A DNA stretch of 64,000 nt from Phoenix dactylifera (GCF_009389715.1 NW_024068262.1:62001-126000), one strand, 5' to 3'; shown: positions 24,331 to 37,315, numbered from the stretch's first letter. Numbers and translations are program-made. Notes: generated from the sequence alone by a model not told the origin.

Positions 24331-25360
24331 TTGCTTTTTTCCTATTATGTTATGTAACAAAATTATAAATGTCAGGAGTGTTAAAACAAGTGTTATATAA
24401 AAAAAAAACTAATATGATGTATATGTATATAAGAGAAGTGGGTAATTAGTCGGGATCCCATCAAGTCAATTATAAAAAACCTTAAATCCAAACAAATAGG
24501 AAATTTTTAAGTGATTGTAACTTGGGTGTACACTTGAGCCATTGATGGCCGTGTCCAAGTTGATTGTCAATTTTATGGGTATTGGCGCTTTTTTCGTCTC
24601 GTTTAGGTATGCTGTAGAGCTTGCTGGTAGACTTCCATTCAGATGTATGCAGCATATCAACTTAAAAGTGATTAAAGAAAGAATGGAGACTAATATGAAA
24701 TGAGACGTCTTGACCTTTAAAAACTTTTACCATATTCATATCGCCATCAAAAAAAAAGAAATGCAGTACATGGCTATAGTAGATGGATGTAGCACTAGGC
24801 TACGATAGTAAAAGCTAAAGTTACTTCTACTTCTAACATGGAAACCAAAGTAGACTAAGAAAGAAAAAATGCATTGAATTGATTGTTGAAAGATTATTAC
24901 AAAGTATAATTTTAACTTATTTATACTCACATATAATAACTTCACATTTCGACTATTGCCATCATGTTTGGCCTCCACTCCTCGTGGTTTTGATCACTAA
25001 TGCCAGCTACCCTCCATTACACATATTCGTCCACACAGTTGCTCCACAACTGTTAGCCGGTAAGCATATCTTTTCGATGTTAGCTAATATTTACCGTCTC
25101 TTTATTTCGGCCTAAGACATGGATTTGTGTTTGGGATTATCTCTGAGACCGCTTCAGTCATTTTGATCTATTCCCACATATTTCGGCCTACCTTTGCCTG
25201 AATTTTTCTCCTTCGACCTATACCTCCATACTTGATGAATTTTATCATGAGGTCCAAAATCAATTCTTAGGGACTCAATTGAAGATCCATACTATTAATC
25301 ATAACCCATACTACTAAAAAAATTTAGCAACAACAAATTTAGATGCACCCTGCCAACCCC
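24331..25360. other. Intergenic; nothing recognised
   Basis: AT-rich sequence with short frames only. No element ends were found. Confidence 0.35.
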
Positions 25361-26030
25361 TTTTTTTTTTGGTACAACGGCAGTTCACTCCTGCCGTAGG
25401 TAGATGCAACCAACAAAATTAAAAAAAAAAAGAAGATAACACAGAGGGTGGGGCACCGACACATGGTCGCCTAGTTGAAGCCTCCAAAATGGTGGGCTGC
25501 GAATGAGGCTACCCAATCAACCGCGCTATTCACCTCCCTGTAGGCATGTACGACCCATGTTAGACCACCATCGTCCAAGAGTATGTAGACATCGCGGAGT
25601 AACAAGCTGAACCTCGTATCGAGCTTCAGATCCTAAATCCACTCAATCATCGATGCCGAATCTCCCTCGAGCAGGGTGCGGTCCGCACCCAGCACCTACC
25701 ATGCATAGATAACTTTCTTCCATGCAGCCCTAAGCTTAGCACCGACCACAGACGTGTCGAAGACTTGCCATCCCCCAGCCGCTATCAGACAAGCATCATG
25801 ATCTCTGATAACAAAGTCCACACCTCGGTGCACTTTTCCTCGCCAACACTGCCGTCGAAATTTACCTTGAGAAAACCAGGTGGTGGGGGCTCCCATGAAA
25901 CGAGCATGGTCCTGGGCATTGCATGAGCAAGAGGGGAGCTCTAGATTTCTCCAGCCAACCCAGGGACGATTGCATAGCGCCACGAATAATCTCCTCCACA
26001 TGTAGAAGAGTCCTCTCTGCTACCGACCTC
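25360..26030 (-). mobile_element. 5'-truncated LINE 3' end with RNase H-like domain
   Basis: The minus strand reads an RVT_3-type RNase H domain in pieces: [26 protein letters not shown], a displaced AELRAAW-like block, EGDSASVIEWI, and VHAYREVNSAVDWVA with conserved acidic residues. It is followed toward 25360 by a poly-A end (poly-T on the plus strand at 25363-25372). Frame changes show it is dead. The left border of the later 2.25-kb duplication falls inside this domain. Confidence 0.6.
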
Positions 26031-26994
26031 GGGTGCACTCTGCTATCGACCTCGGGTGCACTCTGCTGCCCTTGAAGATCCAGGCATTCCTATATAGCTA
26101 ATAGTGGTAAGCTAGATAGACAGCCTTGATTTCGGATGCCTCCAGGTCCGGCCTCCTCACTGAAGTCTCAAGAAAGAAAGTCGGCGGAAAAGAAAGTCAA
26201 GCACTCCTCCCAACGAGAAAACCCTAATCTCTCCACCCTTGCTCCTCTCCCACGTCTCTAGTCGAGCACTCCACCTTCCTTTCCATCTTATCATTTTTAG
26301 TCGTAGTCGGGCTTCGAGATATGTCTATTTATAATTTAATATTTTCTATATCCAAGTCCGATGGATGATCAACTCTATTTTCTACCTTCTAAACAACAAA
26401 TAAATTAAAATAAAATAGGGCAAACAAATAGACGAACAAGAATCACCAAAGGAGGCCCGATGAGCTTATCTCCTTCTAATAATATAATATAAAATTGAGG
26501 TTATGGATATTAAAAAAATAAAAATTTATTTTATTGTTTGATGAAAAAATAGTTTATCTATTTTTTTAAAATAGATAGAATTTCCCTTTTATTTTATAGA
26601 TAAATCGGAAAGCAGATCAACGTCAGTGTAAGGTTCACCGAGCAAGGAACGGCCTAAAAGATTCCCGGTAAGCCCACTCCCGAGCAAACTTTATTGATTG
26701 GTGGACGCCCCCTCGATGCGCGGGTTCCTCGCCACGCTCCGTGCCTCGCCACGCTTCAAGACAAAATGACCTCGACACCCCTCACAGCCCTCTTGTTCCG
26801 CGCCGGCGTTTCCAGTAAATTTCGGGCCCCATGTAGGGGCTCATGCGTCTACATGGGGGATAGGATGCCCTCATTGCTTTTTTTTTTTTTCCCCCTCCCA
26901 TCAATCAATCAATCAATCCATCCATCCAATCCATCACCGCTCGCGATGGGGTTGCAGCAAAAGGGCTCCCAAGAAAAGAAAAACAAATAATACT

Positions 26995-27044
<50 letters not shown>

Positions 27045-28029
27045 TGTACATGAAAGACGGTAGGTACATGGATTCCCGGCACCGTTCTGTCCAAAAGTTT
27101 GAAAGGCTGTAAGTTCCGTCGCTTCCTCACCAAAAATAAGTTTATAGATAAGTTTTATAAAAATCACCGCCATCGCTCACCTCGACTGGGCATCAACCCA
27201 GCAGAATGATCGATGCCGAGAAAATTTGTTGAATTTCGATGGTTGCAGCTCGTATCGTATGAATAGCCGGTGATAATGTCCACAGCCAAACAGACGAGCA
27301 CTCCGGCCTAATTTGCCTCACGATTCGCACATTTCATGATGGAATCGCGGACTCGGGAGCGAGGACCGTCCATGGCGCGCGTCACGACCCGGGCCCGATC
27401 ATGCAACTAACCGGGTTCCGACACGGCGGCAGAAGACGGCAGGTAACCGTCCGATAAGCGGGAGGCCAGCTTATCGACCGATTCCAGGTTGGGTGGAGTC
27501 ACGCATGTGGTCAGGACTCAAGGTCCAAGTTAATGGGCCCGAAAACCGTTTGCCGGAGAGCACAAAAACGAAGGGCTGCGGCTTTCCGCTGCTAATCACG
27601 TTAATTAAACTGGGGCATTGTATTATTATAATTACATGCTATTATTCATTCATATCAACATCAAGGAAGAAAGGCGTCGGCTCTTCCATCTTCTTTTCTT
27701 TATTTTATCACTCTGGTGCGAAAAATGCAAACCGCTCCCGTTCTGTCTCCCTCCTTCTTCTTTCCCTTTTCTTTTTATCCATAAATAAACCAAATTCCGA
27801 AAATATCTAAATCGCGGTCGCTTCGATCACGATCTCTCGGGCGGCGTCGATGGAGGAAATGTATGGGATGCACTTCGTGGCGGCGGCGGGAGGCGGACTG
27901 GTGTCGGCGGAGGAGCTTCAGTGCTTGCTGGCGGCCGCCGGGGACAGGGCGCCGCCGGCGATCGCGGAGGAAGGAGGGCAGGAGATGGCGGGGGACATGA
28001 AGGCGCGGATCGCTTCCCACCCCCGTTAT
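25768..28029 (+). repeat. Copy A of a 2.26-kb direct duplication (KNOX upstream region to exon 1)
   Basis: Matches 32518-34768 base for base wherever I compared, apart from a longer poly-T/C tract near 26890 and a longer (GA)n tract at 26997-27041. It contains part of the LINE RNase H domain, the whole KNOX upstream region, and exon 1 up to codon 60. Confidence 0.93.
26030..27849 (+). promoter_or_regulatory. KNOX upstream region
   Basis: About 1.8 kb upstream of the KNOX ATG. A 23-bp tandem pair (GCTAYCGACCTCGGGTGCAC) sits at about 26018-26063, an AT-rich block at 26330-26600, a (GA)n microsatellite at 26997-27041, and a CT-rich leader at about 27750-27780. (GA)n tracts in plant promoters can bind BBR/BPC factors that act on homeobox genes. 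No definite TATA box is assigned. Confidence 0.4.
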
Positions 28030-28986
28030 CCCAAACTCCTCGAGGCCTATATAAGTTGCCAAAAGGTAGTCTTCTTCGCCAAGAGATTCAAAAGGAGGGA
28101 AAACAAGGATCCGTTTCTTCTTTGCTTGAGTATATATCCAGAAACTGTCGTCACACATCCTTTCCTTTCTTATTGGCTGTCTTCTAACCTTTTCGTTTTT
28201 TCCCCGCCTTCGATCTTCGATCAGAGACTTTTCGCTGACTCTTTTGCACCTCTGGATTAATTAGGGTTCTAGGTATTCTCCGGTCTATTGTTTTTCGAAA
28301 ACAAACAGAAAGAGGACGAAAATAAAGTTATTATATTCTCTCTTTTTTTGCTTTATTTTCATTTTTTAAAAAAATTTTCTCTTCTGATCGGACTTGTTTT
28401 CTGCATCTTCCACGATAAAAAGGAGAGAAGAGTTCATGATGTGTTTGTGTGTGTTTTTATACTTATATTCTCTCTGAATCAGAATTGTGATTGTCCTGCT
28501 CGATTCTTGTGGGACGATGGAGAAACTCAGTTGCTATTTCTCTCTGCAGCCACTGCCTCACTATCTTTTCCATGCTATGTACATGTACGTATACAGGTGG
28601 GAGCGCCTCCGGAAATCGCGTCTCTCCTGGACGAGATTCGGCGGGCGAACGACACCGCCAAGCGGAATGCCGTCTCGAGCCTCCTCGGAGCCGATCCCGA
28701 GCTCGACGAGTTCATGGTCTCTTCTTCTCTCCTTCTCCGAACCATCTTCCCCTACAAGATATATAGGGATGATCAATTCATAGGATATGACCATACATAT
28801 TTTATAAAATCCTCCAGGAGACGTTCTGCGACGTGTTGGTAAAGTACCGGTCGGACCTGTCCCGGCCGTTCGACCAGGCCATCACCTTCCTCCACACCGT
28901 CGAGCGCCAGCTCTCCGACCTCGGCAAGCCTTCGACAAGCACCTCCCTGCCCTACGTCTCCGGTACCACCCCAGGAAACCCTACTG

Positions 28987-29078
<92 letters not shown>

Positions 29079-32000
29079 CGCGCGCGCGCATATGTGTGTG
29101 TGTGTGTTTGTTGTTTTGTTTATTTTGCTCGGAGAAATGATCGAGCATCATAGCTTCCGTGGTGCATGCTAGAACGAGCTCGCGCACGTTAGCAAAAAAG
29201 CAGGGAAGGCCAGAAAGACGCAGGACGGTGGTCATGGCCGCCCCCGCTGCCGGCGGGCCTGGGTTTTGGGTCGGGTGAGACGGTTTTCATGGAGTTCCTT
29301 CTTTCCTTTTAATTGACCAAAAAATAGTAAAAGAAAAAAAAAAAAACAAGAAGGGAACGAACGAACGAAAGAAAGAATAATCAGAGGGACGTGTCGGCTG
29401 GCTGTGGTTATAGTAGTTTCAACAAGTGGGGATCTCTTAAGTCTGAAATCTCTCCCGTGTTCCTCTCTTTCACCCCCACCTGTGGGAGTCCCCGTTTCCC
29501 TCACTGCCTGCATTGCTGCCTTCCACTTCTTTTCACCCTTCTCCTTTGCTTTGTCAGTATCGCTTTTCCTCAAAATACATACCTGCAAAGAAAGCCTGTG
29601 GTTCCATATTTTTCCTTTCTATTTTCCCCCTCTCTGGATATTTTCATACATAGGTTCCGTTGGAGTATTTGTTTTCTACTCCGATCTATTATGCAAGGTC
29701 TTCTATAAAGAGTTCGGTTTTGCCGAGGGAACAAAGGGGGTTCTTCTCCTAGGTCCGAGTTTCAACGGATTACGTCGATGTAGGGATGATGATGCCTTTG
29801 CCTGGACGTCGCGTTGGAAATTGGGGCAATGGGATCCTCGGGAAGGTGCCATCTTCCCGAGATTAATCGGCGAAGGATCGACCATCATATTCATCTATGG
29901 GCTGCAGTTAGCAAACCAAGCATCATATAGTATTTCTTCGATGAAGGCAAGAACCTCCTAGGAAGTCGTCCAATCTTCTAATTGCAATCTATTTTAACTT
30001 CCTTCGTGAATACCGGCATGGCGACAATTGCGTTAATAACACGACGCTCCAATACGGGTAGGTGGCTTTGGTTGCGCTCGTGGTCGCGAAGCGCATGACT
30101 TAACCCGGAATTGTCTTGTCTTAAGTACTACTTTGCTGCTCGACAGACTTGCATCTTTGGCCTGGGTTGGTTTTGAATCAGCTGGATTAGTTCGAACTGC
30201 TGCTGCTTTCTCGGAAAGAGCCATGGGTGACGAGTTGGACTCTCGGTCTAAACTATTATATGCTTATTTTGCATTACCAAGGCTCGAGTACGAAGACAGA
30301 TAATCAAATCTCTGATGCTTATCGCGCGGGTGGTGAGTTGTTTATTGCTAACCGAATTTTTGTCGCTGTCTTATGCAATATTTTTTTCCCCTTCCGTCTG
30401 CCATGCTTTTAGACCAGTCCTCCTTCAGCAGAGTTGTTTCTTTTAATTATTTTCTTGCCTCATGGTGATGCTTTCGCTAAGCCATTGCCTCCGGTGAATG
30501 GTTCTGTGTGGTTCGTGCAGTCGATGCTCTTCCATGTGGTGGGTAAATGTAGACGGAAAAATTGAAAACAAAACCACCTTTTCCTGCTGCCCTGCCTTTA
30601 GGTCTGGTACGCCCCGTTGTGCTTGTCTATAGTTGTTTGCCTAGATTCCCCCCACCCCGTTGTGCTTGTCTATAGTTGTTTCCCCCCCACTCCTTATTAT
30701 CAGGGAATACGTACTGAGTGGGAATGCTTAATTATCAGCAAAAAAAAAAGCCTTCATGGAATCAAAAGATGTATTGCTTTGCTGCCTAAATTTTTTGATT
30801 TGATCACTCATATAACTTTTGGTGCGTTTGATAATTGCGATGTTCCAGACTTTTTTATGTGCAAGTTTCGTGCCACACGGGTGCCCCAGCTAATAAGATC
30901 GTACAAATGCTGGAAATTTCAGGTGGGTCGCTGCAGGTTTGGTCTGGTTCAGTTTTCTTAGTATACATTTCCTGTAGAAGGATGGTACTTTACGAAGTCT
31001 AGTTGTCTGAATCAAGACAGAGACTGGTTGAACCTATGAAAAATAGGTTCTATGCTAAAGCTAAAAAAAAAAAAAAGAATAGGTTCTATCGGAAGTGCGA
31101 TGTCATAAACAGCAAACATGTCAAGCATTTAAATGTTGCCGCCAATGGATATTTCATGTTTCTGCGACTTTCTAATCTGTCATTTTCTATTTTATCGTCG
31201 CGGATTTTTTTTGCATTGTATCTATCTCAGATTAAAGAAGAAAGATATAAATTCTAATCAGAAAAAAAAGAAGTTACTGATAAAAAAATTAAAAATAAAA
31301 TTTATGTAGAAGTCAGAATAAAATTTATGTAGAAGTCAAAGTCTGGTTTTTGTCCGGCTTTGAAAATTTGTACTTTCTTTTAATTAGGAGGAATCCAACC
31401 AAATTTTGGTCGGATTTGACTAGCTCAAAAATAGTAGAAAATTTGTTATAAAGTTATATGATACGTTAAAAATTTTGATCTCTTCTGATCAGAAAGAAAA
31501 TCCGGCATAATTTAAAAAGTTATATCTTTATAAAATAGTAGAAAATTTGTTTTTTTTTTAACTAAAGGAATCTGATTCAAATAAAGAGAATCTCACTAGT
31601 TTAAGCAGAAAGTATATGCTATATATGGTTTTGGAAAAGAAGAACAAAGGGAGTTGAATGGAAAAACATAGACTCTACTTTCGATACTCTAGAATCCCAA
31701 CAAGTGGATTAAAAGCAAAGAACTAAACCTTATTTTCTACCTATGATGTGTACCGCAATATATGGATCATAAACAAGCAATAAAAGCAAATGACTTGTAG
31801 GTCTGCTTTCGAAAATTGTTATTGTCATTTTATTCGAGAGAATCAAGTTTAAGAGATTGAAGGAATACCTTTTTTCTCCCCAGTAGGATCAGGTAACCAC
31901 CATCTGGTTTTTGTTTTTGTTTTTTTTAATGGTTAGAATTTTCATTGGACGGGTAAACTGGGGCTAGCCCCCATGACAATACACGTTTCCTTAGCAATGA

Positions 32001-33743
32001 GATGTCCTAGGTTCCATGTTTGGGCTGGTGTGCCCAGGTAACTGCAGTGGAGGCGGGTTCTCTCTCGCTCGCTTGCTCGCTCGCCAAGTTCTTGGTTGTT
32101 GGAGGAGTGATCGGTTGCTTGCTGAAGTGGTGGTTGGTTTTACCTAGCTTTTCAATAGGCCTATCAAAGAGCTAGCTTGTCGATTTTGAAATACTTTCTT
32201 AGCAATAGATTGGCAATGAAAAGAACACGGAAGATCGAGATAATGATAAAAAGGCACTATAGTTCATGATGCTGCAACTTCTCTATCTAGTTCCCCGGTG
32301 ATAAAAAGGCACTATAGCTCATTATTTTTAGCTTTATCTTTTGCAGTAGAGCTTATGTTCTTACGTGCTGTTCGTCGTGATCTAACGAAGCATTAATAGT
32401 TTGTTCCGGAGCTATGTGCGGTGCCGGTGGGAAATTAAGAGAGTGCATGATGGTGGTGGGGGAGGCCTCCGCAATTCTCGCCGGTCCTCTCCTTGACCGT
32501 GGGGCGCCCTGGCCCCTCCATCCCCCAGCCGCTATCAGACAAGCATCATGATCTCTGATAACAAAGTCCACACCTCGGTGCACTTTTCCTCGCCAACACT
32601 GCCGTCGAAATTTACCTTGAGAAAACCAGGTGGTGGGGGCTCCCATGAAACGAGCATGGTCCTGGGCATTGCATGAGCAAGAGGGGAGCTCTAGATTTCT
32701 CCAGCCAACCCAGGGACGATTGCATAGCGCCACGAATAATCTCCTCCACATGTAGAAGAGTCCTCTCTGCTACCGACCTCGGGTGCACTCTGCTATCGAC
32801 CTCGGGTGCACTCTGCTGCCCTTGAAGATCCAGGCATTCCTATATAGCTAATAGTGGTAAGCTAGATAGACAGCCTTGATTTCGGATGCCTCCAGGTCCG
32901 GCCTCCTCACTGAAGTCTCAAGAAAGAAAGTCGGCGGAAAAGAAAGTCAAGCACTCCTCCCAACGAGAAAACCCTAATCTCTCCACCCTTGCTCCTCTCC
33001 CACGTCTCTAGTCGAGCACTCCACCTTCCTTTCCATCTTATCATTTTTAGTCGTAGTCGGGCTTCGAGATATGTCTATTTATAATTTAATATTTTCTATA
33101 TCCAAGTCCGATGGATGATCAACTCTATTTTCTACCTTCTAAACAACAAATAAATTAAAATAAAATAGGGCAAACAAATAGACGAACAAGAATCACCAAA
33201 GGAGGCCCGATGAGCTTATCTCCTTCTAATAATATAATATAAAATTGAGGTTATGGATATTAAAAAAATAAAAATTTATTTTATTGTTTGATGAAAAAAT
33301 AGTTTATCTATTTTTTTAAAATAGATAGAATTTCCCTTTTATTTTATAGATAAATCGGAAAGCAGATCAACGTCAGTGTAAGGTTCACCGAGCAAGGAAC
33401 GGCCTAAAAGATTCCCGGTAAGCCCACTCCCGAGCAAACTTTATTGATTGGTGGACGCCCCCTCGATGCGCGGGTTCCTCGCCACGCTCCGTGCCTCGCC
33501 ACGCTTCAAGACAAAATGACCTCGACACCCCTCACAGCCCTCTTGTTCCGCGCCGGCGTTTCCAGTAAATTTCGGGCCCCATGTAGGGGCTCATGCGTCT
33601 ACATGGGGGATAGGATGCCCTCATTGCTTTTTTTTTTTTTCCCCTCCCATCAATCAATCAATCAATCCATCCATCCAATCCATCACCGCTCGCGATGGGG
33701 TTGCAGCAAAAGGGCTCCCAAGAAAAGAAAAACAAATAATACT

Positions 33744-33783
<40 letters not shown>

Positions 33784-36567
33784 TGTACATGAAAGACGGT
33801 AGGTACATGGATTCCCGGCACCGTTCTGTCCAAAAGTTTGAAAGGCTGTAAGTTCCGTCGCTTCCTCACCAAAAATAAGTTTATAGATAAGTTTTATAAA
33901 AATCACCGCCATCGCTCACCTCGACTGGGCATCAACCCAGCAGAATGATCGATGCCGAGAAAATTTGTTGAATTTCGATGGTTGCAGCTCGTATCGTATG
34001 AATAGCCGGTGATAATGTCCACAGCCAAACAGACGAGCACTCCGGCCTAATTTGCCTCACGATTCGCACATTTCATGATGGAATCGCGGACTCGGGAGCG
34101 AGGACCGTCCATGGCGCGCGTCACGACCCGGGCCCGATCATGCAACTAACCGGGTTCCGACACGGCGGCAGAAGACGGCAGGTAACCGTCCGATAAGCGG
34201 GAGGCCAGCTTATCGACCGATTCCAGGTTGGGTGGAGTCACGCATGTGGTCAGGACTCAAGGTCCAAGTTAATGGGCCCGAAAACCGTTTGCCGGAGAGC
34301 ACAAAAACGAAGGGCTGCGGCTTTCCGCTGCTAATCACGTTAATTAAACTGGGGCATTGTATTATTATAATTACATGCTATTATTCATTCATATCAACAT
34401 CAAGGAAGAAAGGCGTCGGCTCTTCCATCTTCTTTTCTTTATTTTATCACTCTGGTGCGAAAAATGCAAACCGCTCCCGTTCTGTCTCCCTCCTTCTTCT
34501 TTCCCTTTTCTTTTTATCCATAAATAAACCAAATTCCGAAAATATCTAAATCGCGGTCGCTTCGATCACGATCTCTCGGGCGGCGTCGATGGAGGAAATG
34601 TATGGGATGCACTTCGTGGCGGCGGCGGGAGGCGGACTGGTGTCGGCGGAGGAGCTTCAGTGCTTGCTGGCGGCCGCCGGGGACAGGGCGCCGCCGGCGA
34701 TCGCGGAGGAAGGAGGGCAGGAGATGGCGGGGGACATGAAGGCGCGGATCGCTTCCCACCCCCGTTATTAGATTTGTGTCGCGTTCGCTCTCTCTCTCTC
34801 TCTCTGAGGTGGACTGGCAAAGTATACCAGATTATGCGCGTCGAAATAATATTCTACATAGGAAGCATTATTGACGCAAGGTATATTCTGATCTAATGCT
34901 CTTTCATATCTTAAACGAAAATTGTATCTGATGGCTTGATCTGCGCGCGTTGGTCCGGTTAAGAGGTGCATTCTGAAAGACCGGAAATAATTTCATAATT
35001 ATTGATGAGTAATAATGGTAGGTTTTGTGATAAATTTGCTTTAATTAATTAATCTCCAGAAAGAGTCTTTTTCTGTCACGTGCGCAAGTTTTGTTGATAT
35101 GGGCGCTTATGTTTGGATGGCATGTTTAAAAGTGCGTATTTTTTATAAGAGCAAACTATTCTTCACAGGGAGTGTTTTCTTATGAGACACTCACAGATAG
35201 AGAAATAGGTGAAGGGAGATACGCGATCATTAATTTCAATATGGAAGCTCTTGGCAGATGCTAGGAGACTTGCTCGAAGGGTTTTTCCATAAATGAGAGA
35301 GATTGTTGTTTTATTCATATGGATCGCTGAAAATCAAAAGAAACCGGACACTGGAGAGGGACCAATGCCAGCACCGCCGCAAAAAAAAAAAAAGAAGAGG
35401 GATACAGATGAGTGTTTGCGGTGGATTCTGTCCGAGGTACGCGCTCCAATTATGGGGACCGACTATGGATGCACTATTATCTGTTTCGTACGTGGAGAGA
35501 TAACATCGACAGATTTGTTTAATTTTTGCTACTTTCATGGTGGGAAAGAGTGAGGGAGGGTTCGGTGGCTGGATTGAGTGAGGTGGAGGGTTTCTCATAT
35601 ACCGCTTTCAAAACTCAAGGATCTGAATCCATAGTCGATCTTATATGTACAAGCGTACGTGCAGCCAAGCCAAAGATTGCCCCTCCAAACAAGTTGTTTT
35701 TCAGTTCCAAAGTCGATCTTATATATGTGTGCTTCTGTATTCAGCTGAATTGCTTCTTTTTGCATCTCAAGTCGACCTAGACGATTCTTTCTTAGCCATG
35801 CTAAGCAAGTAATGTGTCTCATCCGAACAGACGAGACTGCTGGATCATCGGAGGAGGAATTCAATGGAGGGGAAGTAGAGGTTCCGGAGTTACACTCAAA
35901 AAGTGAAGATAGAGATCTCAAGGACAAGCTTCTTCGCAAATACAGCGGTTATCTAGGCAGCTTGAAGCGGGAGTTCTCAAAGAAGAAGAAGAAAGGAAAG
36001 CTACCAAAGGAGGCACGGCGGAAGCTGCTTGACTGGTGGGAAGCGCACTACAAATGGCCATACCCAACAGTAAGTATGAGCATCTTCTTGTCAAGCACTG
36101 AAACTGAGACTGCTTAAAAACATACCTGTGGTGCAATATGGCCGTCACCAAGGAGTTGTGATGAGAAATAGGGTTACCAGCTTGCATATTTCCGAGAATA
36201 TGCGGGGCCTATATGTTTAACATAATGTTGAGTTAAATATATAAGTCCTGCATATTTCTGCGGGCTTTGTTCTAAAAAAAATGTGCGGCCATGTTGGAGT
36301 GCAACAGATTGTCTATTGCCAAATTTAACATGTGAAAGTACCAAAGAATTGTATCTATGGAAGCAAGGGCAATAAACTAGTTTGATCTGTTTTGCTTATA
36401 AAATTCAGGAAGCTGATAAGGTTGCGCTGGCCGAATCAACGGGACTGGACCCGAAGCAGATAAATAACTGGTTTATAAATCAGCGGAAGAGACACTGGAG
36501 ACCGTCTGAGAACATGCCGTTTGGTGTCATGGAAGGCCTCCCTGCACCCTTCTATGTGGATGACTGA
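27850..36567 (+). CDS. Class I KNOTTED1-like homeobox (KNOX) transcription factor
   Basis: Nuclear TALE homeodomain factor of the class that keeps meristem cells undifferentiated; probably KNAT2/KNAT6-like (OSH6/OSH71 group), from memory. Exons: 27850-28065, 28597-28716, 28818-28962, 35831-36069, 36409-36567; phases join to 292 aa, normal for the family. KNOX1 spans about residues 48-92 ([34 protein letters not shown]), KNOX2 about 103-150 ([20 protein letters not shown]), ELK about 190-211 ([20 protein letters not shown]), and the TALE homeodomain about 212-275 with the PYP insertion and recognition helix [13 protein letters not shown]. The protein ends FYVDD. Intron 3 is 6,868 bp and contains a second copy of the gene's own upstream region and exon 1. 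Partner BELL proteins would bind through the KNOX domains (family knowledge). Confidence 0.95.
28988..29105. repeat. Compound microsatellite (CT)n(GT)n(GC)n in KNOX intron 3
   Basis: A (CT)n tract of about 20 units starts about 28 bases after the exon 3 donor and runs directly into a (GT)n tract, then GCGCGCGC and GTGTGT. It is alternating purine-pyrimidine, so polymorphic and able to form non-B DNA. Confidence 0.9.
29106..32517. other. KNOX intron 3, first part
   Basis: No exon recognised. It holds a 46-bp imperfect tandem at about 30608-30685 (GTTGTGCTTGTCTATAGTTG twice), an open plus-strand stretch at about 30096-30296 without a known domain, and a 57-bp-spaced duplication of GATAAAAAGGCACTATAG at about 32250 and 32299. 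Confidence 0.4.
32518..34768 (+). repeat. Copy B of the 2.25-kb duplication, inside KNOX intron 3
   Basis: Direct-orientation copy of 25768-28029. The left join shares CCATCCCCC with copy A. The right join cuts exon 1 inside the codons for HPRYP, after CCCCGTTAT. The total is 11 bp shorter, all of it in a poly-T/C tract near 33640 and the (GA)n tract near 33745-33780. Confidence 0.93.
34589..34771 (+). pseudogene. Truncated duplicate of KNOX exon 1
   Basis: The ATG and the first 60 codons of KNOX exon 1 are intact ([16 protein letters not shown] to ASHPRY), then the duplication junction places TAG immediately. The KNOX1 domain is cut and the exon 1 splice donor is missing, so this copy cannot supply a normal first exon. 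It still has a full copy of the upstream region in front of it. Confidence 0.9.
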
Positions 36568-37280
36568 GGCCATGTCGATTGAAAGAAAAACTGAGGTGCT
36601 TGACTCGCAACTCCACTAATTTCTCGCCGGGGATGATGTCAAGGTGGCACCATCCTCGATGATGTAATTAATGATTCCCAAAGACAATCATATATTTGAC
36701 GGGGACGTTGCAACTGCATTGCAGGTTTGATTAAGATATTATATATTGATCCCAACTGGCTTACTTGCCCCTATTTTTCAGTGTTTAATATCCTCGAACC
36801 TGCCTATGGTTTGGAGGGGTCTATTGTTCTGCAGTCTCGTCTAATGTTTTGGACGTTTTTCTCTTCTGATTGTCTAATTTTTGGGTACATTGTTCGCTCG
36901 TTACACACATCAGTCAGCTCTCCGGGGTGTTATTCCACTCATTTTGAACTTAGACGGCTCTTTCAATAGGCAGCGCAGGTCCTATAAATTGGGGATATTA
37001 CTATTAGTTGATTTTCTAAATTTCAGTAGACGCCTGTCGATTATTAAAGCAGCATTCGTTGAGTTGGCAGAATTCGAATTGGCATCATCTAATCATGCTA
37101 CCTCGCCCGCTTTCTCAAACCGGACCCAGATTTGGAATGCAAGCGCGTCCTCCAAGGTCCTGACGCGTCTTTGAAGATGATATGAGCCGAGAGCTGATGT
37201 AACGTCTCACTAATTTCGTTCGTGCATCGACAATGCTATCACTGTCCGCGTGCATGCGGTGGACAGGCATCACTTAACTC

Positions 37281-37315
<35 letters not shown>

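Noticed and set aside
26909..27173. Minus-strand frames with long Ser-Leu repeats (also at 33654-33912)
   Set aside because: Artefacts of the (GA)n tract in the KNOX upstream region and its copy.
27775..28187. Frames overlapping KNOX exon 1 in other registers and on the minus strand
   Set aside because: Shadows of a GC-rich exon; the real frame is fixed by KNOX1 and splice phase.
28833..29235. Open frames full of Ser-Leu, Cys-Val or Thr-His repeats
   Set aside because: They are translations of the CT/GT microsatellite in KNOX intron 3.
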